The notes below the pieces were generated by a model. The model was given only the letters and a program-made list of their open reading frames with translations. It ran no database searches and was not told where the DNA came from. A stretch of DNA of 64,000 nucleotides, from assembly GCA_013398275.1 (NCBI GenBank), contig VZSE01000582.1, forward strand, positions 9,217 through 73,216, read 5' to 3'. The translations under genes and the position numbers were made by a program. Source of the stretch: Promerops cafer. Lineage: Eukaryota; Chordata; Aves; Passeriformes; Nectariniidae. Positions 11,057-23,600 of this stretch are shown one piece after another. Position 1 is the stretch's first letter. The number at the start of each line of letters is the position of its first letter.

Positions 11057-14000
11057 GTGAGTTTATTTAATTTTACTGTGTGACTGTGCCATAAGAAATA
11101 AAGTCATTTATATGCAGAAGATACTTCTATTCTGGAGTTTTAATTTGTGGATTTATTTTAATCCCTCCTTTACGTTTTCATTCTCAGACACATTTTTAAA
11201 ACTGTTACCAGGAAGGCAGCATTCAAAGGAAATGGTGTTTTTGCTTTTTACATGTTGGATGAATTTCAGTTAAATGTATTTATGGTGTAATGTTGTACAT
11301 ATTTTTAGTTCCAGTAATTTTCACAATGGGCTATAACCTTAGATATCTCTGTTTCCCAAGCAGGTATTCCTGTTTAGTTAGAGTATAAGCTAACTTCAGG
11401 TGGAGAAAATTTTAGCCTTCCTAATTCATTTGATGACCAAATAAGAACTACGGTGTTGAAGCTCTAAATACAAAATATCTCTCAGTATCATAGTTTGTTT
11501 TATAATGTACTTAAATTTGATGATAATAGGTAGCAAATTATTCAGGGTACCTATTGAGAGTTTTTATGTCAGTCAGGGTTTTCTTTTTTATTGCTTACAC
11601 AGGGGGAGTTCTCAAAGGAATCCATTCTCTCACCAAACTCCTTATGATTCATCTCTGCACAGTTCCTATGGAGAACACAGAGGGAGGGAGCAGAACTACC
11701 CAGTGGCCATCCCAATGGCTTCCCTGGGACCTGGCTCTGACTACAGCCAGGATTTACCCAGCACAAGTCCATATGGAAATTTCACAGGTATGTAGTTTCT
11801 CATGTGAGCAGCTTAGACAATCCCTGGAACAAGTAACAATTGGCTTTGTCCCGAGGGAGTCCTGCTGCTCTGCAAAGCTCAACTCTGTAAATATTTTTAG
11901 TTTTGTTTTTTTAAGCAGTTCAGGTGTTTTATTAGCAAATCCATGGACTGTTGTATTAACTGATCAATAAATACTGTCTTGTATGGACTGAGTAAGTCGT
12001 TAAGTACTAGGATGTATATTGGAGTGGAATATGGGGGTTTTGTTGAGAGAATAGGTTGCTGTGTTGGCACTAGATCTGTATTTTGTCATAGGGTTGGCAT
12101 TCTGTGTCTGTAAATAGCCCAAAGCAGTTTGCAACTTCGTGTAACTCTGATTCCCTTCAACAGACAATCTTTCCTTTGAGCCTGAGCCAGAACTGACTTA
12201 CACCCCACATTCTACCTTCCATCTGCTGGATTATCCCTACACTCATGGAATTTCCAGTGGGTCAGAAGGTAAGGATTGTGCTGCATCACAATATTGCATG
12301 TCAATCTCACCCTCCATAAAATAATACTAATAAATATTTTAAAGCCTTCTTGTTCAGGTAGGAATATCTTCACATAATAAAAGGAGTCATAAAGGGGGTC
12401 CTTCCACATCCGAGAGCTGAGCTCCACACTGGGATATGACACTGGGACTGGCCATTACCTTACTGGGAAGGCCAGGCAAGGAAAGCTGTGGCTAAACTCA
12501 TCTGTGTCATGGCTGGCAGGCAGATGCTTTTAAGGAGTGTAGTCACCTGTGCTTGAGTAAGTGGATAAAAGGAGGTGGAGAGAGCAGCTGCATTGTGGCC
12601 CCAGGGAAATGGGAGTTTGGCACATATAACTGACTCAGCATCATGGAGTTTGATTCTAAAATGATCCCCCTGAAGGCTAGGGAAGGATTTTTAAAGAAAG
12701 GCCTTGTCTTCTAGGAAGAAAGTCTTGAATAATGAATGTGTGCATTTGTGAATGGGTTAGATGGAGTTCTCCATGACAGCTGAAGACTGGGCTCAGTTTC
12801 TTTTTCTGCAGTTATCTGAAAAAGTGCTTGCAGTTGTCAAAGACGACCAGGGAGGAAGTGAGTGGGGGAGTGTGTTTGCATGAAGTGAGTGGGATTGAAG
12901 GGCAGACTTTTAATTTGTTCTTGTGAAAGTGAAATTTGAATTTCTGAAGTCAAATTGTCAGGACCATCTGGGCTTCCTAAAGAACGTGTGTTATTTAGAC
13001 AGCTTCGTTCGGAGACGCGGCCGAAGGCCACCTGATGAGATCTCCATGACTTCTTCCAACACGTTTGAAACAGACCCAGTGTGTAGTGAAGGTAGGGGCT
13101 TAGATAAGGGCTTCAATATTTGACAGTGTCTTGTACAAGGATGGGGTGGTTGATGCTGCCCTCAGTTTCTCACCAGAATTGCGTGTACAGCTCTTCTGTG
13201 GTTATGGGGACAACTCAGGTTTGTGTTATTGGAGTGGTTAATCTTTTATGCTGTCCTAACACACTCAAATCCCACGATAAATGAAATGCAGTGCAGTATG
13301 AAGGTGTTAAATTGTAGAAAGAAATGCTAAGATCTTTATTAGAATTTGTTTGACTAGCTAATAGTTTGCTTTCAGCCACTGTGTCTGGAATTAGCATCAA
13401 ATTCCAGCTATGCTGAAGCAGCCTGATTGTCAGGTCATAGAGGTGTGTCTGTGGCATAGGTAGTACTAAGTATGGGCACTAACATCAACTAAAATTGCAC
13501 AAGAAATAAAGCAAAAGTTTAGCTTTCAAGTCAACAGGTAGCATCATAGAAGTGTACCTATCAAACAGCAATCAAGCAGTGGACCAGAATCTTGGAGTCT
13601 TGTCAGTATTTTATTTTCCTTTATGTTGCAGCCCTTTCTATGAACATTGTTGGACTATTTATTTGCATCTGATTTAGAGTTCTGAGGGAGCTGAAAATAT
13701 TCTGGGCAATATTGTTAAGTCTCAGCATGCACACCTTGGTAGCAGTGTAAATGGGAGATGTTGTTATATCCATTTCAGGTTGTGTATAGAAATTACTGTA
13801 CTCTTATCCCCAAACTTTGTTTTTTGAATGGGTTTGATGCAGAGGAAGATTTAGTTGGAAGTCTTTCAAGTATGTCCACCAATGAAAGAATTAAAGCAAT
13901 CCAGAAGATGCCAGAGACCATGAGAAAAAAGAGAGAGATCAGGTAAAAATAAAAGTTTATCTGTTTAGTTTTAAAAACATTTACTTCTAGCAACATCTAG

Positions 14001-14614
14001 CTATCAGTTATAGAGGTCTGCCATTTGGTGAGCTTTGGTTTGTTACTTTATGACAAAGTACTTTTTAATGCACTTTTAAAAAGTTAATGTCTTGCAAAAG
14101 AAAATAATTTAATGATGGAGATAAGAAGAATCTCTCATGGTAATACAAAACAGAGTATCCAGGTCCTGAGATTTGGTTATAAATGATGACCTGAGATTTA
14201 TTTTCAAAGGAAACTTGGATGTTGGTCATTGAAAATGGAGAAGAGACCACATGATCTCAACCATCCTTTTGTCTCCTCACACAATATATTTAAATTCTGC
14301 TGCCAGTGTGAGTTAGTGGAGGGGTTAGAACATGTGGTCATAGCAGGGAAAGGAGCCAAGGTATCAGCTAATATAAAATGAACCAGCAAGAACATCTCCA
14401 TGTTGTACTAGTTCTGTTCATGTGCACAGGGATGAAACTGTGTTTGCAGCATCTTCTGTGGCTTCTTGATTCAGTTACAACTCATACTGTAATGCTTGTC
14501 ACCCCTGCCCTACTCTTCCACAGAAACAAAGTTCTTCAAGAAATAACAAAAAAATCAAGGCACCGTGGTGCTCTGCTTTCCTGCTGTACAGAGTGCCTGC
14601 AGGGAGCAGCAGTG
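10983..14614 (+). CDS. TMC5: TMC5 exons 1-6: cytosolic N-terminal tail
   Basis: Coding exons are 10983-11056, 11603-11787, 12164-12268, 12999-13091, 13843-13942 and 14524-14614, with phases 2, 1, 1, 1, 2 and 0 at their ends. They encode residues 1-216. The first 150 residues are hydrophilic and rich in S, P, G and Y (for example SPYGNFTD and LLDYPYTHG) with no clear domain. Residues from about 160 (STNERIKAIQKMPETMRKK) match the basic pre-transmembrane region of human TMC5. Exon 4 has a weak polypyrimidine tract; the nearby CAG acceptor four bases on would introduce a stop, so the TTTAG acceptor at 12998 is preferred. Confidence 0.85.
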
Positions 14615-17600
14615 GTAAGTGCCAGAAACTTCTGTCAGTCACAACAGAGCAAACCACTCTAGCTGCAATGTTATCACTGTCTCCAGAGGAATCTGGTGTC
14701 TTGCTTCATGTTACTTACCAAAGATCCAGTTAATTGCTGCAGTGTTCATTAACAATGACTTGCACTGCAGTAGCACTTAGGAACACCAGTTAACCATCTT
14801 ATGGTGCATGGAGTGGGGCAAATCCCTTCTTAACATAGAAATGAAACTGTAACATTAAAATGTGAAGCTTTATTATGTGAAATTGAGTCCTGTTTGCTTG
14901 CTGAGATTCATCTCTCCTCTTTTTCCCTTCAGTCATTTCAGCAATTTGGAAAAACCCTTTCAGAATATTTTCACCAACTGCAGCTATGGCACAAGACTCT
15001 GAAGATCATTGGTGCTGAGTTTGGAACAAGTGTTCTTTCTTACTTTGTTTTCTTGAAGTGGCTGCTAAACTTTAACATCTTCTCATTCCTCATAAACTTC
15101 AGTTTCATCACAATTCCTCAGTTGCTTGCAGCAGAACCAAATAACCTTTCATTCACGGGCCTGGAGCTGTTCACTGGAGCTGTAAGTATTTAAATTTAAT
15201 CACAAGTGTGATTTCATGATAAGGAATAGGACAGCTCCTACCTCCAGTAATTGGTCTTCAGATGATGATGCTTTCCACCATGGAGGTGATAACAAATATC
15301 CTGAATGATGTTCTTGTCTTTTCAGGGTTATTTTCAACAAACAGTGCTCTACTATGGGTTTTACACCAATGCTACAATCAGTAAAATGGAGAATGGTCCA
15401 TCCTACAACATGCAGCTGGCCTATATTTTCACTGTTGGGATATATTTTGTCATCTGTTTTCTTATCTTGTTGTTCAGGTAAACTGACTGTGAATTCCTAT
15501 TTCTCTTATATTAAGTGGAAAATAGCCACACAATAAAAAAAACCCCTCCTGTCTACAGTTAGAAGTAATAATTACTTGAGTATGTTTCTGTAAGTCCTTA
15601 TTTACAGGTGTATGTAGAGTTTAAATGGAAGTTTCTGCTCAAAAGACAGTCTCCAAGAATCAAACCTTTATTACAGAAACTAAAAATAACTACGAAATAG
15701 TAAAGGACTTACAGAGAATCCCACTTCAAACTGGGAATATTGTGATCCCCTTTTATAAGCAATTGCTTCTAACATTGCTTCTTATTGATGTGGCCTTCCA
15801 GAGGTAAAGATTGTCAGCAGCAATCTTGAGATGGAAATACTAGAGTTTCTTACATTAAAGTTTATTTTCCACATTATTGTATGTAACATGCTCTGACATA
15901 GGTCCAATAAACTTGTGATGGGATGGAAAAGCTGACAAATCTCTCTCCTTGCCCTGCTGTACACACTTGATGAGTTTCCCTGTTACACATCTGACCAATT
16001 TACTTTTCATTGCAGCATGGCAAAACTCTTCTCCAGGAACTTTGTTAACCCTCAGGTATTCTATGTGAAAGCCAGCAAGCTGCTCTGCACATGGGACTTC
16101 AATATAACTAATGAAAAAGCTGTCAAGCTGAAACAAAAGAATCTCCACACACAAATAAAGGTACAAACCACAGGAGGTACAAAACTAACGTGAGTCATTC
16201 TGTTAGAGACTTAGTTGTGCATACAAATTTGTGTGTGCACGTACAAGTCCCTGGCAGAGTGACAAAAGTGTGCTAGTCCTGTGCCTAAGAGATTTAAATC
16301 TTCCTGACTTCCTGAGTTTTGTTTGGCCTGAGCTCCTGGCATTGGCTTAGCTACTTGTTTTCCTTTTGTCTTTCAGCTACATAGGAATATTTGTATCCTT
16401 CTGTTCTATTGAATGGGTCTCTGTGACTATTAAATATTTGCCATACAGAGTATTTTTTCTGGTTTTTCTCCTTCCTGATATTTAAATATTTTATAAACAA
16501 AAAGCAGGCTGGAAATATTATCTGTGAAACTTGACTTCTAGCATAGGGACACAAAGTTGGCCAGTAAATGTTCCTAGGATACTACTCTGCCCATCTTCTA
16601 GAGCAATAATCTTTCATTCAGTTTCTCTGGTAGTGCCTTGAAACAAGTTTTGCCTTATGCTGTTGACTAAGAACTTCTTCATTAGGAATTGTTTCTTTGC
16701 AGGAAGGTCTCACTGAAGTAAACAAAGAAGTCCTAAATTTGTCTGCAATGGAGAGAATTCTTTGTATTGCTATTCATCTTCTTGCTTGGGTTGCTTCCCT
16801 GGGAACAGCAGTAGCTGCTTGTACTGGTGTTTACTTCCTCTCCATTAATAACCTCGAGGTAAGGTCAGAATTTGCATTTTTCCACATAGGTATTTCACAC
16901 TGAGCACGAGCACTGGTCTGTTCACTATGAGGAGCACAGGGAAGCAGAGCTGTTGTTGCTGCCAGAGCACACACAAACTCTGCTGGACCTGAAGAGCTGC
17001 TTTGCAAGGCCTGCCCCACTGGGGACTATGGCAAGAGTTTGGGACCTGAGGGGTCTGAGCAAATCTCCCTCTCTCCAGCAGCTGCTTGCCTGGGCCCATG
17101 GTCAGCTTAGGGACAGTGCATCTGGTGACCTGGGGAGAAACAACAAGAAGCAGCCCCAGCAAGACCTGCCCCTTCTTCCCCAGGAGCTGCATTTGAGCTG
17201 GGGCTCCCACCCTTTGTCCCACATAATTTAGGAGAAGGGGAGAGGGTCACTGTGCTGCTGCTCATGGGCCCCTAAAACCTGACAGTCTGTAACCTGAGAC
17301 CATCCAGGGAGGTGAGCCAGGGGGCTTCCCTGTGGACACACCTTGAGGCAGCATTTTGGTTAAGGCTCTAAGTTTGGATTGTTTGATTGTTTTTTTCCTC
17401 TCTAAGCTATTTATGGAAGGGCGTAGAAATGATCTAGAGAGCCAAACTGCCATGATGGTGCTACCTGTGACTGTATCTCTCCTCAACACATTGATCCCAT
17501 TCTTCTTCTCCTGGCTCGGGCACCTGGAGAGGTTTCAGACTCCTGGACACCACATATATGTCACTATTGCCAGGTATTTTTTGCTGCCACATCTTACTGG

Positions 17601-20600
17601 TTTTGGCCAGAAGTTGTCTGAGTTCTTTTTGATACAAAGCTGTGTCTGGGTGGTGTGGGAGGAATAGGGAGCTATGGAGGAGAATTCATCTGCTCCAAAG
17701 GCTTCTGTATACTCTGATACTTCTGTATACTTCTGTATACATCATGACCTCCTGTCTTTCATGAACTGGGATGTTATATCTCTGCATGAGGATGAGGAAT
17801 GGTTTCCCTCCCAGCTGGGTGCACTGTGACACTGGGCTTGTAGCATTCCTTGATGGCCCCTGGGCTGTTAGCCCCTCCCCAGGAAAGGAAGGGAAGTAGA
17901 GAGAGGACAGAGGTCATCTCACTTAAAAACAAATGCCTGGAATTTACACTGCCTAACCCCTGGTGTCCCTCAGCCATCCCTCCCCTGAGGAGCCCCCACA
18001 CCCAGCCAGCAGCCTGTTAAGCAGATGTTGTGCCAAGGTTGTCATGCCCAGCTCCCCTTCTGCCAGGACAATAGAACAATGCCACACCTGACCTCCCAGG
18101 AGAGCTCCTGTTAGTCCTGGCACTCTGCAGTGCCAAGAGGAGGTAAAAAAGTGTAACCAATGGTCATCCTGCCATCACTCCCTCCAGGTATGGACCTGCT
18201 GTTGGTGCAGTTACTGTTACTTCTTCTTTTTAGAAATACTATCCTGAAAATGTCAATTGTTGGAATACTGTGCTACTACTGGCTTGAAGTCGTGGCTACT
18301 TCAGAGTCACAGGTAAAGTTTCAAAACTACAAATCTCTGACTCACAGTGCCAGGTTAGGAACCACTTGGATAAGAGACTTGCTTCAGCAAAGAGAAGTAC
18401 ATGTGATGTCTTGGGAAGCTGAGTTTCCTACCCTAGCAGTTTTTATTAGCAACTTGAGAGAAATCAATGAAAATGTAGAAAAAAAGGAATGGCCCAGCTC
18501 AAGTCCCAGCTGGATGGCAGCATTGTTCACTGAGAAGTCAACTGTGATTTGCCAGGCTGCTAGAATATATTTGATCAAGATTCCAGATCTTTGATCAAGT
18601 TTCAGATGCACAAGCATTTGAGAACAATGTTTAAATTGCATCATTTTTAACTTCTGGTATTATCTTGGTTTTTTTTTTTCTTCTGTTTCTTTAAGTGCTG
18701 GGAAACTTTGGTTGGCCAAGATATCTATCGTCTTTTTCTAGTAGACTTCATATTTTGTTTGCTTGGCTCTTTCTTTGGAGAGTTTTTACGAAGGTGAGTA
18801 CTGCTTTCCTAGTCTTATCTTCAATCATTTACCAAATATATAATCTGTTTTCCCTGTGTGAGAAAAGTCCAGTCCCTGTGTGAGAAAAGTCAAGCATGGC
18901 TGTGGCACCACTGAAGTTTCCTTGACTTTCCCTACCAGGCAGAGTCTCTGTGTACATGCCTTGTGTATATTGTTCCCCCTTAGAAGGAGGTCGGTGTGTC
19001 CTTCCCTGTGGAGATGGAAACACAAGCAGGGAGGAAGCCACATTCTAGTCTCATGGATTTCCTGAGAGTGAGGTGACAACCAATAGTTTCAATCACAAAC
19101 TCATCTTGTCTGCATGAGCATGGGCTCACTTCTGCCTTTCCTTGGTGGACCTGCTGTGATTTTTTCTCTCTTAGTTATGTCACTATAGTGTCCACAAGTT
19201 TAAAATCTGATTTGATCAGTCTTATTAAGCATGTAATGAGTCTCTTAAATGTAAAGGTCTGCAGCATGATAAATGAGAAAGTATGGTGGACTGGATGTCA
19301 ATACAGCTCCATATGTAAGGAAGAAGTAATTTACTTCTGACATTTGTTGTGTGAACCTTCCTAGTGCCAAACATTGCTTATGGCTTAGGCAGTATTAAAG
19401 TGCTTGCCAGCTCTACAGAGCAGTTAGATCCCTGGCCATACATTTGTGTAGGAGACCCATTGTTTGCTCTCTGCCCATGATTTAAACAAGACTGGTTTAC
19501 TAGGCTGGCCTTTGTTAACTTTTTGTTAAATTAATACAAAACAATGTTGAGAAACTCTTGAAGACTTTTCCTCCATGGCTCTTGCCAGTGTGCTTTAATC
19601 CTCTTGTTCTTGTTGTGTTCAGTGGGAAACCACCTCCCAGCAAAAGGTCACAGAGCTAAAACTGCAGTGTCAGCTGTGATGAATGGCCTTCCCTAAGCTG
19701 GGCAAAAGCACCTGATGTAGACATGTGAAAGGTTAAAAGTACAATTGCATGTATTTAATATTTTGTGCTCAGAGTCACCTCCTGAAATCCCAGCTCTGTT
19801 GATGATGCAGTTGATAAGGTGGTATCAAGATGTGATAGTTACCAAAATCTTTATTGCTCTCCCTACAACAAGCAAAAAACTGAGTCTCCCCAGCTCAGGA
19901 AAAATGAGGTGACTAAAAGGGATTGTTGGTTGTCAGTGGGAATCCTCTCAGTACTTGCTTACCTGTCTGTTTCAGCTCCTTACATCCTACTTCAAACTAA
20001 CTGAGGCTGCATTTGAGGGTACATTAAGAGTATCAGTGTACAAATTTCATTCCTTTTTTATTGAGGCTGAAAATTCTCAGGACCTGAGAAAGCTGTTACA
20101 GTTTTGTACTGAGGCCCCTTGACATTTCAGCTGCTTAAGCACAAGGATACTTGTGCTTAAAGTAACAAGTTGTTACTATAGTATAGATATGTACTGATAC
20201 AGTAAGAAATCCTTGTTGGTTTTCTGTTTCAGTTGTGTGAAACATATACTAGGTCTTGCTTCAACCCTGCTTTGTTTTACAGGATTTTTTTTTTTTTTGG
20301 TCAAATTGTTTTATTTTTGCTGTGCTGTCTAATGAACGAGCTATGGATGCTTTGCATGACACTAATGCAGCCTCTAAATAATTTGTCACTGATGATTGTA
20401 TTCAGAAGGTCATTTACAGAGATTTCTACAGAGGACTTTATCATTTAGCAAATGCTGTTCTGCTACAGTTTTTGGTTTTTCCCCCCAGAATTATTGGAAC
20501 TACAGTCTGTGTGAGCCTGGGGCTGCCAGAATTTGATATTGGACGAAATGTTTTAGATTTGATCTATGCACAGACTTTGACCTGGTAAGTGTTAAATTTA

Positions 20601-23600
20601 CAGCCAAAACTTCATTTGCATGTAGAACTATCATGGAAAAATTGTTATTCTGATGTTTGTGGGTGTTTCCCAAAAAGAACAGGATAAATGACAGTAAGGA
20701 TTGTGACTTGCCAAAGTAATTACGTGGGCAGGAACAATACCTTCAGTCAGTAGTTTACCCGATGGCCACCTGGTGTGGGAGAAACCTGATAGGTTCCTGC
20801 AGGAATATCCTGGAGTTTTGTTTGCTTCCCCACTGGGATGATGTTCTTCTTGAAATAGTCTCAGTATTATATGCTGGAAAAGATGCCTTATTTCCAAGAA
20901 TGAATATGTTACTCCAATTATAAGAGGGTTCTGCAGATCTGTACATAGATATGTGTGTTTGAAATTGCATATTTTCCAAGGTGGACTTACTACTAGAGGA
21001 TCAAGGGCAACAAAATCACAGTTTCAAATAATCCCACACTATCTGTATATGAAGTTATTGTGGTATATTTCTGCTTTCTGTGCACTGAGAACTGAATGGT
21101 GAATAGTGAAGATGTAACTTTTTTCTCCTACAAATCCTTTCTTGTAGGATTGGTATCCTGTTCTCACCTCTGTTGCCTGGTATCCAGATGATAGCATTGT
21201 TTATAGTATTTTTTGTGAAAAAGGTAACAAACTTTATATGTATTCATCATAAATAATAAAGTAGTAAAATTAAAGGCTGGAGAACTAACAGTGGAAAAGC
21301 ACATATGTCAATATAGACACTCAGCCTGAGGCTGTGACTTTGGCCTCCCAGTTATGCCCTAGCAAGTCCTCCCTGTGAAGTTAGCTAGGTGTAAGCAGAG
21401 TGATTCAGCTAGAGATCATGGTGGAAATGTCTTCAGAATTCTTTGTCTCGGTAGTATGACCAGATGATAAGTTGTTTTTTGGGTCATGAAGCAGTGGTGT
21501 TGACTGTAGAAGAACAAAGTTGTAGGTAGAAAGATGGATTCAAATTTTCCTGAACCATGAGTTTGCATATGCTACAAACACAAACTCTATCCAACAGACT
21601 TCTGAAGAACCCATCAGAACCTCATTTTACCTCTTACTATTTTAAGACTATATTCTTGAAGTTTTTTAAAACTACACTGTATCTATCAAATTCACATAAA
21701 AGTTGTTCTTGGAAACTTTTGATAGATGCTGTTTCAGCAATTTCAGTGGGATTGACTTAAACCAAGTTGAAGTGGCAGGTAAGAGCATTCCAAAGTACCT
21801 TCATCTCTTTAAAGGTCAGTGTGATGAGGAATTGCCAGCCCCCTCGCAAAGTCTGGAGAACTGCTCAAATGATGACATCCTTCATTCTCCTGCTGTTTTG
21901 TCCTTCCCTCCTTGGAGTCCTGTCTGTCATTGGAGTCACTGTCTGGAGGTATGGAAGATCACTGGCATTCAGGCCTTCTAAATTATGCTGTGTGACGTGA
22001 TACCAGGCAGAGGAGTCTGCATTTCTCTATAAAAGAAGTTATATTAATTGCTGGTGGAAGGTTTCAGGTGTTCATGAGATGTTCTGTATTCTGAAAACAA
22101 GACTTGCTCTGTGAGCTTGGAGAATGTGGCTCACTTGTTAACTTGTCTGGTGAGATATTGGGAGGAGAAACAAAGTTGCATTGAAGTTTTGGATTCCTAT
22201 TTAAATGCATCAAGTTTTACTTTTCCTCCTCTTAAAAAAGTTTCAGTGACCAAGTCCCAGCTCCTAGCTTACTTATAGTACTGGTGATTCTGAGTCTGCA
22301 GCAGAGAAACACCTGGGAAACTCAGCTGAGGACAGCTTCTGGATTATTTATGAACTTCAGAGGCTCTTTCTGCAAGCAGTGCTGGCCCTGCAATAATGCA
22401 TCTGGGTTGTTACTAGTATTTTAAAGCTGCTTTGGTTTTGTGTGTGTTACTCTGGTCACAGGAAGGAGGGCAGCATGGATATGCTTTTCTCCTGACAATA
22501 GTCAGCAGCACGATTTCCATATTTAGTGAGACAGGTGACTACACATGAAACCAGATGGGATGAAAGCTATCAGAGCTATCATTTCCAGATGGCTTGTGGG
22601 AATTTCAGACTATCTGGAGTAGTTCAGTTTCAAAGCAAACACTTTCCTATTTCAGTCTGCCTGAAAATATTAATTCTTATAATGGCCTGCCTTATTTTAC
22701 CACATTCTGATGTTACTGAAGATCTGCAGTGACTCATGTCCGTGAAGGCAAGGTGAAATGATTTCACCTTGTGGTGAAATGTTAAAAAAATCCAGTTTTT
22801 CAATTTCCTGTGGTATGTACTACAGTGATTGACATGTTATATTTATGTCAAGATCATGCTTACAGGGCTTGGTACTGATCCATTGCAGCAAGAACTCATG
22901 TCTCACTGCATAGTCTGGGGTGGCATTTAATGGCTGGAGAGGGACACAAGTTAAAAATGAAATACAGATCACAGAAGTACCCTGGGAATCCAAAGGCAGT
23001 AGAGGGCTATAGAAAACTGAGGAGCATCTTCATGTACAAAATCACAATATTAACTAATTCACTGGTCAACATATGAAGCTTTAAGCAGCTGTTTTTTCAC
23101 ACTCTCAGGTTAAAACCTTCAGAAGAATGTGGTCCTTTCAGAGGTTTGTCTTCTATGTATGCTGCAGTCACTGAGTGGATACAAATACTGGAAAGTTACA
23201 GTGTCTCAAAATGGGTAGTATGGATCTACCATAACTTAATTACAAGTGAACTTTTCTTCTTCATCCTCTCTACTTTTGTACTGTAAGTATCTGCTGATGA
23301 AAAGAACCACAGAAGGCCTTAAGTGGAAAAAATTGGCAATGACAGAGTCATTCTGTTATTTTGTTATCTGAAACTCATCTTGTATTGTTGACTCACTTAA
23401 ATGTACCTCTCATCTTGTATTCAAGTCCATAAATTTTTGGGTCTTTTCCAAAAGAATGTTTTAAGCAATTTCATGCATTTGCCATGTTTTAAGCAAATCC
23501 ATGTGTTTGCCATTCCTTGTGTAATTGTATACATCAATTTTCTGTGTGTGTGTGTGTGTGTACAGAGATGTGTGTATATATCTTTTAATGGATTAAAATG

